Assembly (NCBI GenBank): GCA_900708905.1
Contig: CAADRB010000004.1
Span: 2,235,685-2,299,684 of the forward strand
Origin: Hymenolepis diminuta
Lineage: Eukaryota; Platyhelminthes; Cestoda; Cyclophyllidea; Hymenolepididae
Length of the DNA stretch: 64,000 nt
Direction: 5' to 3'
Shown: positions 1-13,640 of the stretch, piece by piece
Position numbering within the stretch: the stretch's first letter is position 1
Layout of the letters: each line of letters begins with the position of its first letter
Program-made: the position numbers and the translations under genes
The notes under the pieces: model-generated
Database searches by the model: none
Seen by the model: the letters and a program-made list of their open reading frames with translations, nothing else
What the model was told of the DNA's origin: nothing

Positions 1-3000
1 TAAAAAGGACTGCTTTGCTGAATTTTTTTGTTTATAAAATAGTATGAATCTAATTAACCTAAAACATATTTATAAAATATTTCATCCAACTTTTAAATTT
101 GCGTTGAACCATTAAAACTATGCAATATTTATTAGCAATTTCCCATGATTTCGACAAAAATGTAATAATTTAGGAAAATATTTGATCGTTTATTATTAAA
201 AATGTAGATGGAATTGTTAAATGATATTAAATGCTAATAAAATTCGTCAAAATAATTCGTTCTAGTCAGTAATTTGAAGGTCTGCCTGACGAATTTGTAA
301 CGCTATATTAATGCTACTTTATGTATTAATCGTGTTCAAAATGACACCCACTAAGTGATTCCATTTTAATAAGTGATATATTGATCATAGTGAATTTAGT
401 AAAACAAACTCGCCTTTCACAAAGATTATAAAAGAGTGTATTTTAAATAAATGTCAAATTTAATTAAATTTTCTGTTTCAAAGCGTATTTTACGATACTT
501 AATTCAAAATTTTCATATATTCTATTTTGCATTTTTATTTAATAATGCTTAACCCAAAGCCGAAAAGAAAGTACGCTATTTGGCCAAGTACAAAATGTAT
601 GCTTTCTTGATGAATTAACCAGAAAAACTCTCTGATTCTGGACTCTCTTTAGTGGTTTCCGTGGAGAAAGGCTCTTATCAATGAAGAGCACTACCACATG
701 TGCAAAAATTCTTGTATAAAAGTGAGAAACTAGATGGAATCATATAATGACGCCATTCCCATGTGTATCTTTAAAAACATTTAAGATTATATTTTCCTTA
801 GATATTAACAGTCATAAAATTAGGCTAAATTCATTTTGAATAGCATAAAACACCGAGTTATTGAAGTGAATATGAAGTTGTCAGTACATCAGGCCAATTC
901 TGTTATACTTTAATAACTGCATTCATAAATAAAGGGTCTTTCTTATGAGTAATAAAAAAAGCTCTCCCCAAATTAAGACAGTAAAGTTTTGGCGAAAATC
1001 AACTTTTGGTGAATAGCAACAATGTAGATATGAGATTGAGAGAAAAGGAGAAAAACATTAACGCAGAAAGAAAATATGATCAAAACGTCCGGCAAAAGTT
1101 AGCGGTTGGTATATGCCACAAAGACCGCATTTCAAGAAGCAGATGTGCGTTTAAAATGTCCAGATAATTGACAATTTATTATTTATTTAATAGAAGACGA
1201 AGTACATGACTATAATATTGTTTGGTGTTACCTCTTGGTTGTATGCAGAAAAGAAATGCTTCAAAGCGGTTGATTAACAATGTCTTAGGCAACGTATTGG
1301 AAACTGCATAAAACTCTCCGAAGACTCGTATGGCATATTTTTTTATTGTCAATTCTACCAGATTTGGCATCCAAAGCAGACATATTTGAGAACATTGATA
1401 GGTCAATCGTGCTCATCTCGACGTGACTCAAAAGTAGTTTATCAAGTGGCAAAATATCAGAGGTCAGTTTTTTATACCGTCAACGAATAAGATATGCCTG
1501 GAGCATAAGACATATCTGCTGTATTTACATTTTAATTAATGAGCTAATTAATTCATTTTCGTATCTTCCGCCATTTTGTTTCATTTTCTTCTTCTTCAAT
1601 TTCAATGTTCTACTGAATTCCATTAGGAAACCTTACCTCTCGTCCTCTTCCTCTATCAATTCACCCCATTCATTGGCAGAAGGGAGATGGTTGCATTATT
1701 CTACTTTACTGCCTGAACAGAGTTTTTATACTTTTATCTAATAATTGGTATCTAATATTTTTGAGGAAGCCGCGACATATCCTCATTTGTATGTCTAATT
1801 CTCTTTGTCTCCTGTCTACTGAAGGTTTGAAAACTTTAAACATGAGCACTTTATCTTATTAAGATGCGTTTAGGTGTATAGGTCTTCAAACATTTGAGCT
1901 CAAATACTGATTTTGGAAAATTAAGAAACACTGTGCATAATCCCTCCGGGTAGCGAACTATTTTCTGATGCCTACGGCGTCATTATCAGCCAAAACGGTT
2001 CTGTTATCCCAGAGTTGTTTGCGACGCAGAGAAATTTTTTGGTGCAGAAGTTGAAAATATAGCACAGTTAGTGGTATCAGGTACATATGTTAAGAACGGT
2101 TGTCGAGAGGGTAACAAGGTCAAGAAGGTAATAACAGGGACTATTTTGGTATTAAGAGAAAAATCCATGATATAGTGGACAGTGCCAAATTAGTTTTGTT
2201 TCGAAAATCAAGTTAGCGTCATTTATTAATAATTTATAATTCATGCACACCGAAATAAAACATTTTTAACCTTTTCCTTCATTTTCACGTTAACACCCAC
2301 AGAGTTAGACTATCACTATTAATGAGAATCAAAAATAGAAATAATTAACTTTTCTGTAATAAATTTCGCCATATCTCTGTTTTAACTTTGATAACATTTT
2401 TTTGTGATTAATTCCTTGAATCCCGACTAAAATAAATTTAGAAATTATGATGAAAATGAGAACTAGAGGATTTAATTTACGAAATGGTACACATATTTGG
2501 TCTTATCTCCAATGCTCATTAAAAGTTTGTTAAAATTAATAAAATTACTATAAGAAAATTCAGGAAAAACGTTTTAATAATTTAATATAGCATTTCTTGC
2601 CAATAACCATAAAAAATAAATAACAAATAATTTAAGTCGATTATAATGGCTCTTTATTTCTATGACGATAAAAACATGTTAATTTGGAATAATTTATTAA
2701 TTAACTAACATACATATTTGTGTGCGTTATATACATTATTTGCATTTTGAGTGCATGTGTACCTAACTTCTGATGAGCACACATATAATTACAATTAACT
2801 GTCTATGCTATCATGTATGGCCTTCAGTCCTGTCGTAAGGTGATACATCTATCCAACAAAGGAATTAAAATATTCCATTCATTTTTATTTTATATGTACG
2901 TTTGGGTTTCAGACCTTCGTAATAGTGTCCTATTTCAATACCAGGAGTGCCGGAGGAAGCGAACGGCATCATATAAAAATAACTATGTATTTATATATAT

Positions 3001-5996
3001 TCAATAAATCTGCTTGGAAATCAAGATTAAATTTGACTAAACATCCCCTATAGAACTAATGATCTTCTTAAAGCTAGCAGGAAATAATAAGCGTTCCCAA
3101 ATGAAAAGACCAGGAGTTAAGCTGGATAACACAAATAGTGGAGAAATGCAAATGAATGGAATGTGAAGGGAGAAAGTAGTCGGAAAAGGAATTGGGGGAA
3201 TGAAGCAAGGCATCATTTCTGAAAGAATACAACATGGGTTATGAGAAACTGACAAAACGGGGAACGCTTAACGTTAATTGGTTTTTGATATACTGCCGTC
3301 ATTAAAGACGAAGTCTTGCAATGCATAGGTAGACCGAGAAGATATAGGATTGAATGTGTGCCAGAAAATGTGTATGAAACAATGTCAAGACTAGGGCTTA
3401 ATTCATTAAATTGGAGGTCAAATGACCAAATTAATGACAGTTTGATTAGTGAAAACGTTTTACTGTCAAAGTATGAAGAATTGAAGTCATACACATTCAG
3501 AAAACTCTAAAATATGAATCACCAACGAAACAAGGTACAACTTTCTGTAAAAGGATAAACCTATAGGTTGCTCAGAAGTATGCAATCAGATATTATGGAT
3601 TTTTCTCGATCTATCTAAATTTATAACTTAAGAATTTAAAAATTTCCATGGCGCATTAAATCAAAGGAGTCATGTGTTAAATTATTCCAAAATTCTCAAC
3701 TCTTTAATTGCCTGAAACTCAATATGTGCACATTATAGGAGGATCGAAGCCAATTTATCCAATACTTCCTACGAACAATAGACTCTTTTGTAGGCGTCAC
3801 ATTAAGTTGAACTCCTTATATGTTAGTCGAATGACCAATAATTCAATGATATTATTTAATATCACTACTTATAAATGTAAGTAGCAATATTTGATTGTAG
3901 CTTAACAAGTATTTAAAAAAAACAAATTGGCAAAATCAAAATGGCACATTATTGCTGCAAAAATGCGTCAAAATTATATGACAATAAACAGAGATAACGA
4001 ATAATGCGATTGTGAAAGAGCATTAAAGCATCGGAACCATGATTATTATATGAAGAGCTACCGAAGTAGATCGACCGGTCTACGAGGTATGAATATAGTG
4101 GGAGTCATATGGGAAAGATTGAATATTAAGACATCACTTTCCTCCATTAGACAGTCATATGCCCAAAATGTAATCAGATTTTTCCTACGACGATACTCTG
4201 TGGAGATTTTATGGTGTGAGATGGTCGGAAATAAAAATGATTTGAATTAATTTCATGCTATATTTTTATAAGCATTCTTGAATTACTCCGCATACGAAAC
4301 CTCTTTGACGCGTTATATACTCTTTATAAATTACAGGTCAAATTAGGGACAGATTTTAATATAACCTGAAGCGTTAAAGAAATTTATTCAACATTTAATA
4401 AAAGGTAAATAAACTTTGTGTTTTGGCTCTAAGGCACATATTGCCTGTCTAAAGAACGATTGCTTGGAAATAAAAATCGCAGAGTTGTATGAATTCAGGG
4501 ACAATTGCGCTTCAGATAATATGAAAATACAGAAACTTACTTGACAGGAAAATGTGAGACTGCTTGAAAATGTATATAAATATTTAACTAATTTTTTAAA
4601 ATAATCTTATAAGATAAATCGAAAATGCAAGTGGATTTTAATACTTTCCCATAAAATAATATTTATAACCAGTGTTGTTCACAAAGTCGTATGGCCTATT
4701 CTTTTAATAAAATGAAATTAGAGAATAATTTCATCTTGTTTCACTGAAGGACAAAATTTTCCTAATTTAATGGTTAATTTTAACAACTTTTCAAAAACGT
4801 TTTGCATTAATTTTTGTCAAGTAAGTGTATTAGCCGATAATTATTTACTCTTATATAGTTTTTCTCAATCTCAGATTAACCCGACAAAATATTACAGATA
4901 TTTTGAAGAAATGTGATTTATTGTATAGTTGTACCAAATTTTATTCATTAAAAAAATTAAATAATACTCATAGTAGGAGACGAGACGATGGAAGACAGAT
5001 GGGGGAAATTTCTGCCGAAGATAGGGAGATTAAGAGAGAGACAGGGTGAAATGGATGGATCGGTAGATAAAGTGATTTGAGAAAGGAGATTCCTGAGGCC
5101 ATCTAATGGAAGTTTTATAGAGTCAATAGAAATCGCATAATAGCTAAAATACAGTTCTTTATTAATTCATTAATGATACCTTAGTTTATTAATTCATTTT
5201 AAATTATTTACTCACCAATATAGTAAATATACAGCAAAGAAACATTTTATCTAGAAAATCAATATCTACTGCAATTTTCGCCCACTAAATTTCGGATGAA
5301 CGTCACTTCATTATATGATTGAGTTTCTCAATTCACCATCCCTTTTTCAGTATCTATGGAACCTTTGTCTAACTTGACAAAATAAATATAAGAGAAATAC
5401 AAAGAAGAAAAATACCTTTGCTGATTTGTCCTTAGACGACACCTCACAGCTCTCTTATCTTTCTATTTTGCTTTTGTGTTGCTGGCCTTGGTTTACCAAC
5501 CTATTCTTAGCATTTGCTTATCAAATGAATCAATCAAAGAATTTGTACTGAATGTTTGACTATCTACTATTAAGTAACATCTATGCATGTATGTTATCTC
5601 TTTAGCAAAAATACATAGTTCTAAGTCTTTTTCAAACAAATCGGCAAAGTTATAAATTATAATTTGATTGGCCAATTTGTTTTCAGGGTAATAAGAGTAA
5701 TTTGCACGCTTAGATAAAATCTTTATTGCAACGAAGGACTATGATGTACATCACTTCTTAAACAGTAAAGAAACTTTGGCAAACTAGTTTGCTCCTATGT
5801 CAGCTATTTTTCTTTTTCTTTTAATTTTTTCAAACGAAAATAAATGAAGTGCTGTTACCTTTTATTTCGAGCCACAGTTTAAACTGAGTAAACAAGCATC
5901 CTTGATAGTCGTTTTAAAAACGATATATTTAATAATAAAATCGTATTATAAAACGTTCATGGCTATAAGCGCTGTATAGACTAGGTGAATACTTGC
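1..5996. other. Intergenic AT-rich DNA, no supported gene
   Basis: I see no gene here. The longest open frames are of the size expected by chance in DNA this AT-rich. The one frame with a somewhat protein-like composition is 3316-3510 (+, 64 codons, beginning MQCIGRPRRYRIEC). It is also open for a few codons upstream through IKDEVLQ and could be an isolated exon or a decayed element. Nothing around it (promoter, partner exons, clear acceptor) supports a gene, so it is not called. No tandem repeat or RNA gene was recognised. Confidence 0.5.
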
Positions 5997-6358
5997 AGGA
6001 TAACTCTCCATGCATTACCGGAATTACCTCTTATTCGCATTCTCCGCGACAATACCTCGGTTCTTCGCCCACGAAGTTGGAGTGACCTCATTTATGTCCC
6101 TATGACGCATGACTCCTGTCTGACATGTCTAAATGCGCCCTTCGCTTTTCTTTCTTTTCTATAACCGTCCCATTTCACCTAAAAAGCACATTTGCGATCA
6201 TGCTCTTGCGCGGCCTTATCCAAATGACTCACGCAAAGCTATCTTTGTTTTTCGCACAAAACTAACGCACGCTTTCCAGTTACCGGCTCCTACGCTTCCT
6301 GCTCATCTCCTCTCTTCCTCAGCACACTCCCCTTTCTATCTCTCTCTCTGTCACTTGT
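5997..6358 (+). repeat. Dispersed repeat family A, copy 1
   Basis: This is a block of about 360 bp, more GC-rich than its surroundings, that aligns along its whole length with the reverse complement of 41103-41466. Both copies begin at AGGATAACTCTC and share long tracts such as CCTCATTTATGTCCCTATGA and CTCATCTCCTCTCTTCCTCA. Both end in a (CT)n-rich tract. By eye identity is roughly 75-80 percent, with mostly substitutions. The fixed ends, the simple-repeat tail and the absence of any conserved reading frame fit a short non-autonomous mobile element. The 109-codon frame over it (6133-6462) is not preserved in the other copy and is not a gene. I saw no clear pol III box A/B pair, so the class is unknown. 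Confidence 0.75.
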
Positions 6359-9300
6359 TTCAAACTCGTTGTGACTTTGAATATATTTTTGATTTAATCA
6401 ACTCTTGGTGTTCTGCTTTACAATTATTGTTAACCCCTTCTCAAACAGCTACGAATTGGTGACTGTTACTGCTGTTATCTTAACTCCAACATATTAAACA
6501 AATTTGTAAATTGTGTGCTTCAGGGAACAGAAAGATTTCAGACAGTATGTAAAATTCGAATCAGATCTACATTTAAAATTAGTGTAAGCTTAGCTAAGTT
6601 CGGAAATTATATTGAGATCAGGTCAGGCGACATGAATGAATTTAGATAGTTTACAATAGACTGTGCTACCACATCTAACCTCCAGGTAAGGGCACAACCG
6701 AGGAGACAAAACTAAGTAACTTTAACGTTATATGTTAACATATATGACAAAAAACTTTTCTAAAGCTAAATAAAATTTTTGAAAATTAAGAGTAAGCATT
6801 ATAACCAAAACTAATTTATATCTCACGCTGATGAAAACTACTTAAAATGATTTGTTTAGTGATTATATTTAGCTTATTTTAATATATAATGATCTACTTA
6901 TTAAAAATTTAATTCAAAAGGAAGAATATTTGGTGTCTTTTAGTTTAATACACAGAGAAATCAATAGGAAATGAACTCCAGTTAAATAAAAGTGCTTGAA
7001 AGAGATTTGAAGAGAGAGTTAATAGTTTAAATTTCTGTAATTTGTTCCCATCCAACATTGTTCAGCTTCTGAAATGGCCATTCATGAATAATGGTACAAT
7101 CTTTTCCAAGTCGATTAGAAAACCGTTTATTTATTGAACGAGGAGTTGCATTCATTTGACCTTCATTATCACATTATTTTTACACTGGGCTCTAAAATAA
7201 AATAAAAAGAAGGTGTGCTTCTAAGATTATAGGCAGCGGGTATAAAAATATGTACATTTTTTATAATGGCTTACTTAGTAGTATCAATTATTATCACTCA
7301 TAATTTTTCGACTTCGTGACGAGATTGATGTTTTTAAGGGTATCATTTTACCTGTCAATTAGTATCTATTTTTATAAATTTATTGCATTTTAAAAATATA
7401 TTTTGTTACTTATGTACTTTTATGTATTTTTATGTCACTCCTTTTTGTAAAGTTTAATTTTCACTTTGCAGTCTCAATTTTATTTTACTTTGATAAATTG
7501 GACAGATACTTGCATTACATCAAAATGCATAATTACAAAAATACTCCATATTTTGATTTATATATTACTTACTGACTTTACATTAAATTATATATTACTA
7601 AAACATCAAGTTACACAAAATTTGAAAACTATGTTAACTTCTGCAAACACGAAAACGCACGTGTCAACTTTTATGCCTTTTGAATCGGTACTGTCACGTG
7701 ACGATTTGTTTGTGAATTTCGTCCATAACTGACAGGGGACGTGAAACAGGTAATTCAGCCTATATAAAAAAATATTCCAGCTTGTAAGCTGGCCGCGCTG
7801 CTGTTTATTTCCATCCCTCTTCATTTATTCCTAATTTTATGCAATTTTCTCTCCTACTCCTTCCTATTGTTCAATATATCTGTGATATCGATTAACATTA
7901 GAAAAAGCGATCGACAAATGGCATCAATTTGGAATATCTTTAGAACTTGTTAATATTTACTTAATACCAAATTCCACTTGAAAAAGTGGATTAAACAGTG
8001 CTTCCGGAATTCAAAAATGTTAATTGGACTTAGTTTTCTACAACCTTTGGATCCGCATTTCACTGATTACTAGACAGATCTATAAGTTAAGGCGTTTAGA
8101 TGTTATATCATAAATAAAAGATTTGAATTTTTAAATAGCAATAAAAATATTTAATATTATCAACCCAGAATATCACTTCAGAGCAGATTTGCAATGCTGT
8201 ATGTAATACAGTTACGAAATTTTCGTAATGATATTCATCCAATATATATTGATCATTAAATTGCAAAGTCAATATCGTTCCTGATAGCTTATCAAATCAT
8301 ACTATCTGTACAAGGTTGCATAAGCCGATAAATAAGGTTTCTACGAAATTCATAACACCTCAGACTTTCTCAAGAAACGACAAAGAATAGAATTTTCGAT
8401 TTTCGTTTAAAATTTGTATTTTTCATATATAACGTCAACGTCAGTGGACATTTCGTTAATTAATTTGGCTGCAGTTGCTAAGGTTCTTAGAAACTCTTGG
8501 AGAAATAAACAAAGAATTATTAGTATATTTCAATCTCTTATATTAGTAGGAAACAATTTTCTTCTTGTATTCTTACTTTAAGTAATCATTTTTAAGTCAC
8601 ATCTAAGATAATTTATATCCGCTTAATTTTAAAATTTGCAAATAAATGTCCATTCTAGTCACAATTTGCAGAGAAAGGTGCACGGCTTAAAAACAGTGCA
8701 TGCACCGAAAGGCAAGGAAAACAAAATATGGAGAATGTGCTCTTGAGGCTCAAATATTTTCCACCAGTTTAAGATTTAATCTGCGTTTCCTTGTCTTATA
8801 CACATTTGGCATGCCTGAGAAGTTTGATTCTGTTTTTAATTTTCACGATGATTTGAATTGGCTTTTATTAAATATTCACTTTTGCTTCACTATTGTTTAT
8901 TTTACAAACGGATTCCTTTTAGAGAAGAAATTGCTTAACACTTGATATAAACATGAAAACGTTTGGTGGGGTCACTGTCATCTTCGACAATAATCGGAGT
9001 TTAATGCGCAACAAGCTGAATTTCACTTCTTTGGCAGAAGGTACAATAGCCCAACTCAATTATCAAATTTTAAATATTCTCTTGCCATTTAATTAAATTT
9101 AAATTAATTTTGAAAACAGCTAGCAAAAATTAATAAATTAGTAGGTTTTAATGCATATTTATTTAAATATTGATTTTTATTTAATGATTTATTTTATGAA
9201 TTAATTAATATAATTTATTGTAATAAATCTAATTTGATTTATTAATTAATGCGTTGCCAAGTAATGCATTTGCATAACACAGGAATACGGTATTTAAACA

Positions 9301-12300
9301 ACTTACTGTAAAATTATTTTGATTTTATGTTCAGGTATTAAAAAATTCATTATTTTATCTTGAAAAGACTTATACATAAATATTTCAATATTTAAATATT
9401 TTTACGCATTCTCAATTCCAATGTTTCTAAGTGCATTTCAAAACTAAGACCTTCACGCTGCAATAGTATTTCTCAATATTAATAATTCTGGAGATACCCA
9501 GTAACCTATTTCCATCCCCTTGTTGTACTTGCTCTTCTTATATTACTTCACTTTTTTTGCCTTTTTACAACTGACATTAACAACCTGCCTGAATTTAAAG
9601 TCTATTAATTGTTTGGCATTTCTGGTATTTATTTCTTTGTTTTCAATCACAAAAATCTTTTTTCATTGCAATTACCAAATTGAGATCAAGCAAATCGATT
9701 CATCTACTTAAATTTGATGCTTCTTTGAAGTGTTACAGCAGGCAACCATTGAATTTACGTTGGTATGCTTCAGAGAGAAAATAATATATTCAAGAATATG
9801 CCGAAGATGTATTACATTCTGTCATTGAATTCAGACGCATTATCTGATCCTAATTTAGGTCGGTGACTGTTAATACCTTTTGATATACTGATCCTTACTT
9901 AATTTAACATAAGACACGCATTCATACATTCTTCCACCTTATTATTTAAGGCAAATGTTTGGTTGGCATTGAGATGTGACCTCCTGTCATCGTAGGTTTT
10001 AAGCTAAGCAGTCTAATACTGTGACAACCAGGTCAGTAAAATAAAAAGCAATAAATTTTCTTAAATTAATAGATAAGGCTTTTAATTAATTGTTTAAATC
10101 TTATACGTACACTTTTCAAAATTGTAACAACTGCCTAAGATGAACTCACTTTTGGGTCACCTCAGTTGCGTTATTTTGTTAAAATAATTGAATTATTTTG
10201 GTAAGCCTCAGAGTTTCGATGCGATTATGTTTTATATAATTCGTTTTTATCAGACTTGATAGTTTCCATATTTGACGATAATACTTTGCATAATGACTGT
10301 CTGCTTAAACATAGCACTTTTTTTAATAAGTTGCAAGGAAATAGACTCATTTTGCCCAACCAATGATAATTGACATTTTAATTTCTTGCCTTTGGGACAA
10401 ACGATGTATCTTGCATTTGATTTTAGCTGCGCTTGCGAAAAACCTAATTCTGAGGGCCAAGTTTTCCTCTCTGCAAAATCTAAAAATGAAGAAACTTCTC
10501 CAGTTGCCTCAAAAGTTGGACACGGCACAGATACCGACTTGAGCAAATTTTACATTTACATGACATTTAACGAAAACTGAGATTTAAGCGGTGCTGTTTA
10601 ATCAACCTTGAGGATTCAAATTTAGTAATGAATTAATTGTTATTATTATTATTAGCTATATCACGTTAATTAAACCGCCTAACTTGTGATATGTTTATTG
10701 GGGAAAATATCTCATTTTCATAATGAAATCAACTTTTCATGAAGTTTTCGTAACGAGATTGGTAGAATATCTGGCAAAATTACATATTTTGTCGTCCTAT
10801 TCGGGGTTGAAATTGACTGAATATCAAAATAATTTTATCAGCATTTAAATTTTGTGGTTAGTTGAAATGTATAACTTTATTATTTTAATTTATATGTTTT
10901 ATCACTGGCAATAGTTAAAAAATAAACGGTGTAAATATATCAATAAGATTGATAATTAAGGTAATATAATTGTATGTATTTAGAAGAATCACTTTTGTAA
11001 TTCTGCTCGATTCTTCTTAACCTCTGTTGAGGTCTATAAGATGCCCGGTTAGATAAAAGGAATAATTGCATCCAAGAAAAAATTATTCGAGAATTTATTA
11101 TCAATTATGTTTAAAATTATTACCTTTATTAAAATGTACTAAAATAATGATCTGATACTTTCATTATTTAGAGAAAAGTCTAACATTACGTTAATATCGT
11201 GTCTTTATTGAGTTTTGATATTTGTGGCTATTTTGGGAGGCTAATTAGGTTACAACAAGATCTTTTTGACTTTTCAATTTCGAGAGGAAAAATTAAATGA
11301 CTGAACCGACCATCCAAATCAGGAGAGAATTCATGAAATTTGAATTTTTGAATGCAATCTACCAATGTAGTAATTAATGTTCGATCGGAATTCAAAACTC
11401 GAGTGTAATAAAACACTTTGATACTTTGGCTTTACCTTCAAATGAAATATATACATATATATTATAAATTTTTTTAGGTAATAATAATACAATTAATAAA
11501 TATATAGCAGAATAAATTTTAATGAAACGAAAATAAACTTTCCTAACCTAACTAGTATTTGGTTTTTTTCTAAATGACTTCTGAAGAACTGCTTACAGGT
11601 GCATACTTATAACTCGAATCTAATGCACAGAAAGGGGTTTTTAGAATATGAATTGAATTAGAAAAGAATTAAATATTACACTTTTAGGGTGTTGACTAAT
11701 AATGTCATCGGTTTATCAATTAAATTTACAGCGCTCTCCAATGCCCAACTTGACTTTAATATATCAAACACTGAAAATTAACGATCTTGGCAAAATATGC
11801 AACACTCTTCCAAGCATATTAAATTGATATATCGTGATGATAAAAAGCGCCTTAAATGTAGATTGGTTTTGCGCACGAAATTCCATTGTTTTCATATTTT
11901 AAATAGTGATTTGCTGTTTTATTTATTCCCTCCACTCACCTCATCCACTATGATGCTTACATGAAAGCTCAACCGTCATCACTATCATCAAACAGCCGAC
12001 GGTACTGGATTTTTGCATCCTTCAATATCAGTGCTGACATCTAAATGAGCGCTATTTGTTGCTCATCATCCGTTACTCCGTCCCTCACATTCACCTCTTA
12101 TCGAATATCTCTCATTTGCAAGAATATTAACGAGCTCTTTACATTAGGCACATCCAGAATGAATCTTTTTCTGCACCGATAAGTGGAATCCAAAATGCTC
12201 GTTGATGTATATGAGCTGTAAAGTGAGCTGTATCTGCGACTGTCAAAGTTATTTGATGTAATGAGTTCAAACATTTTAAATTGTACTATTATGGTTTAGA

Positions 12301-13264
12301 AAACGAAATCCTTCTATTTAAATAAAGTAAAACTGGGCATTATTTAAATTGCACGCTTTAAGTAATTTAATAACCTCAGAACTGATAGTAATAGGACAGT
12401 AAGAAAATGAAGAATATTCATAGATTTAAGTGAAGGAAACTTGAAATTGGATAACTAAGGATTTTTAATACACGTAATCACAATTTCAATATGAAATTGT
12501 CCTACGCATCCTTAAGACCTAAGATTTCTTTCAAACTACCAAGCTATTGTGTTAATTTTGCATTTAATACTGGTAATTTGTGACAGAGATATTGTTTTTT
12601 TATTTTTCACCGAAAATTAACGTTTAACAGGATGATTGCTCAATTTCATCTGTAAAGATATAGATTGGTTGGCTGCCACAAGTTAAGATTCAAGAATACT
12701 CTTGTGTCCGTTATTCTGGTGAACCTTTAATTAAATTCAAAACCCTTCACACTTACAATAGTCAAGGTACCAAAAGTTGAAGTTTCTTTGGAACCTTTTC
12801 TAAAAATATTCTTTTATCATTGAAGACAATAAATTCCCAGGTGTGGTTTCGTCTTATTAGATTTATTAAACATTCAAATAAAATTGATCACAAAATTTGC
12901 TCTTATCAGTCGAAGATGGAGCGAAAGGTGTACTAAATGAATATTGATCAAACGTTGCTATCTTTTCTAAATTAATCGTATAAAAGGTATAATTTCTACC
13001 CGCAGAATCGAGTTTATCTAAATTAAAAAATAAAAAATTTTTAATTAAGCTTAAACAGGGATATTTCAAATATACAGATAAGTTGTTGAAATTTTTTAAT
13101 TTTTAAAGTTAATTTTTCAGCTTAGAAACAAAAAAAAATTGATCAAAATTACTTTGCACACCCAAAAGGCAAATTAATCCTCCTGTAAATGGATATTAAT
13201 TGTGCAAAATGTCAGTCCTTGTGCATCATTTAATGTTAAGATATTTGATTTAAAAAATAGGCTT
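6359..13264. other. Intergenic AT-rich DNA, no supported gene
   Basis: No gene is supported. A short ATT microsatellite lies near 10638-10655. A 64-codon frame at 10386-10580 (+) has a rather protein-like composition (for example LAFDFSCACEKPNSEGQVFL) and is the least random-looking frame of the block. It lacks splice partners or a promoter that I can identify, and its length is within chance expectation. The rest shows only runs of A/T and scattered AATAAA-like hexamers on both strands. Confidence 0.5.
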
Positions 13265-13640
13265 GTAGCGGATGCTACACAAATAAGTCTTTTTACTACG
13301 CCTAAGTAATCCTCCTAAGCAGTCCGAATACCTTCCAGCAGAGTCCTCTATTATCGGTTTACTTCCAAATTAGCTAGACTACGCCCAAAGTGGTACCAGA
13401 AAGATGCTGAGGGAAAAGGGTTTATTGATCACTTCTCTGTTACCGTGATTCAGAAGCTTAGTCATTAAATACAAAATCGTGCTAGGCTGCAGGGATCTTG
13501 ATTGCTGATTGGCTGAGGAGGCCTTTGCCCATACCTTCGAGCTTGTTCACTACGCGACCGGTTATCTGCCGCACTTCCCAGACTGTTCTAGTGCACGTGA
13601 TTCTATCAGCCCCGTTAGTGTTGCAAGCCTCACAGGTTTT
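13265..13640 (+). repeat. Dispersed repeat family B, copy 1
   Basis: This roughly 375-bp block resembles 61468-61832 in the same orientation. Both start with a GATGCTACACAAA stretch and share a centre reading close to TTGATTGCTG..TTG..T..GGAGGCCT. Both continue with a GC-rich half containing CGCG..., a CAGA.TGTTCTAG motif and GTTG near the end. Identity is clearly lower than in family A (perhaps 60-65 percent by eye), with several indels, so this is an old family. No conserved reading frame crosses both copies. The ORF at 13482-13688 (-) over it is therefore regarded as spurious. A short non-autonomous transposon or solo-LTR-like remnant is likely. Confidence 0.6.

Noticed and set aside
6133..6462. 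109-codon open frame on the + strand
   Set aside because: It lies in repeat A, and the frame is not preserved in the second copy at 41103-41466.
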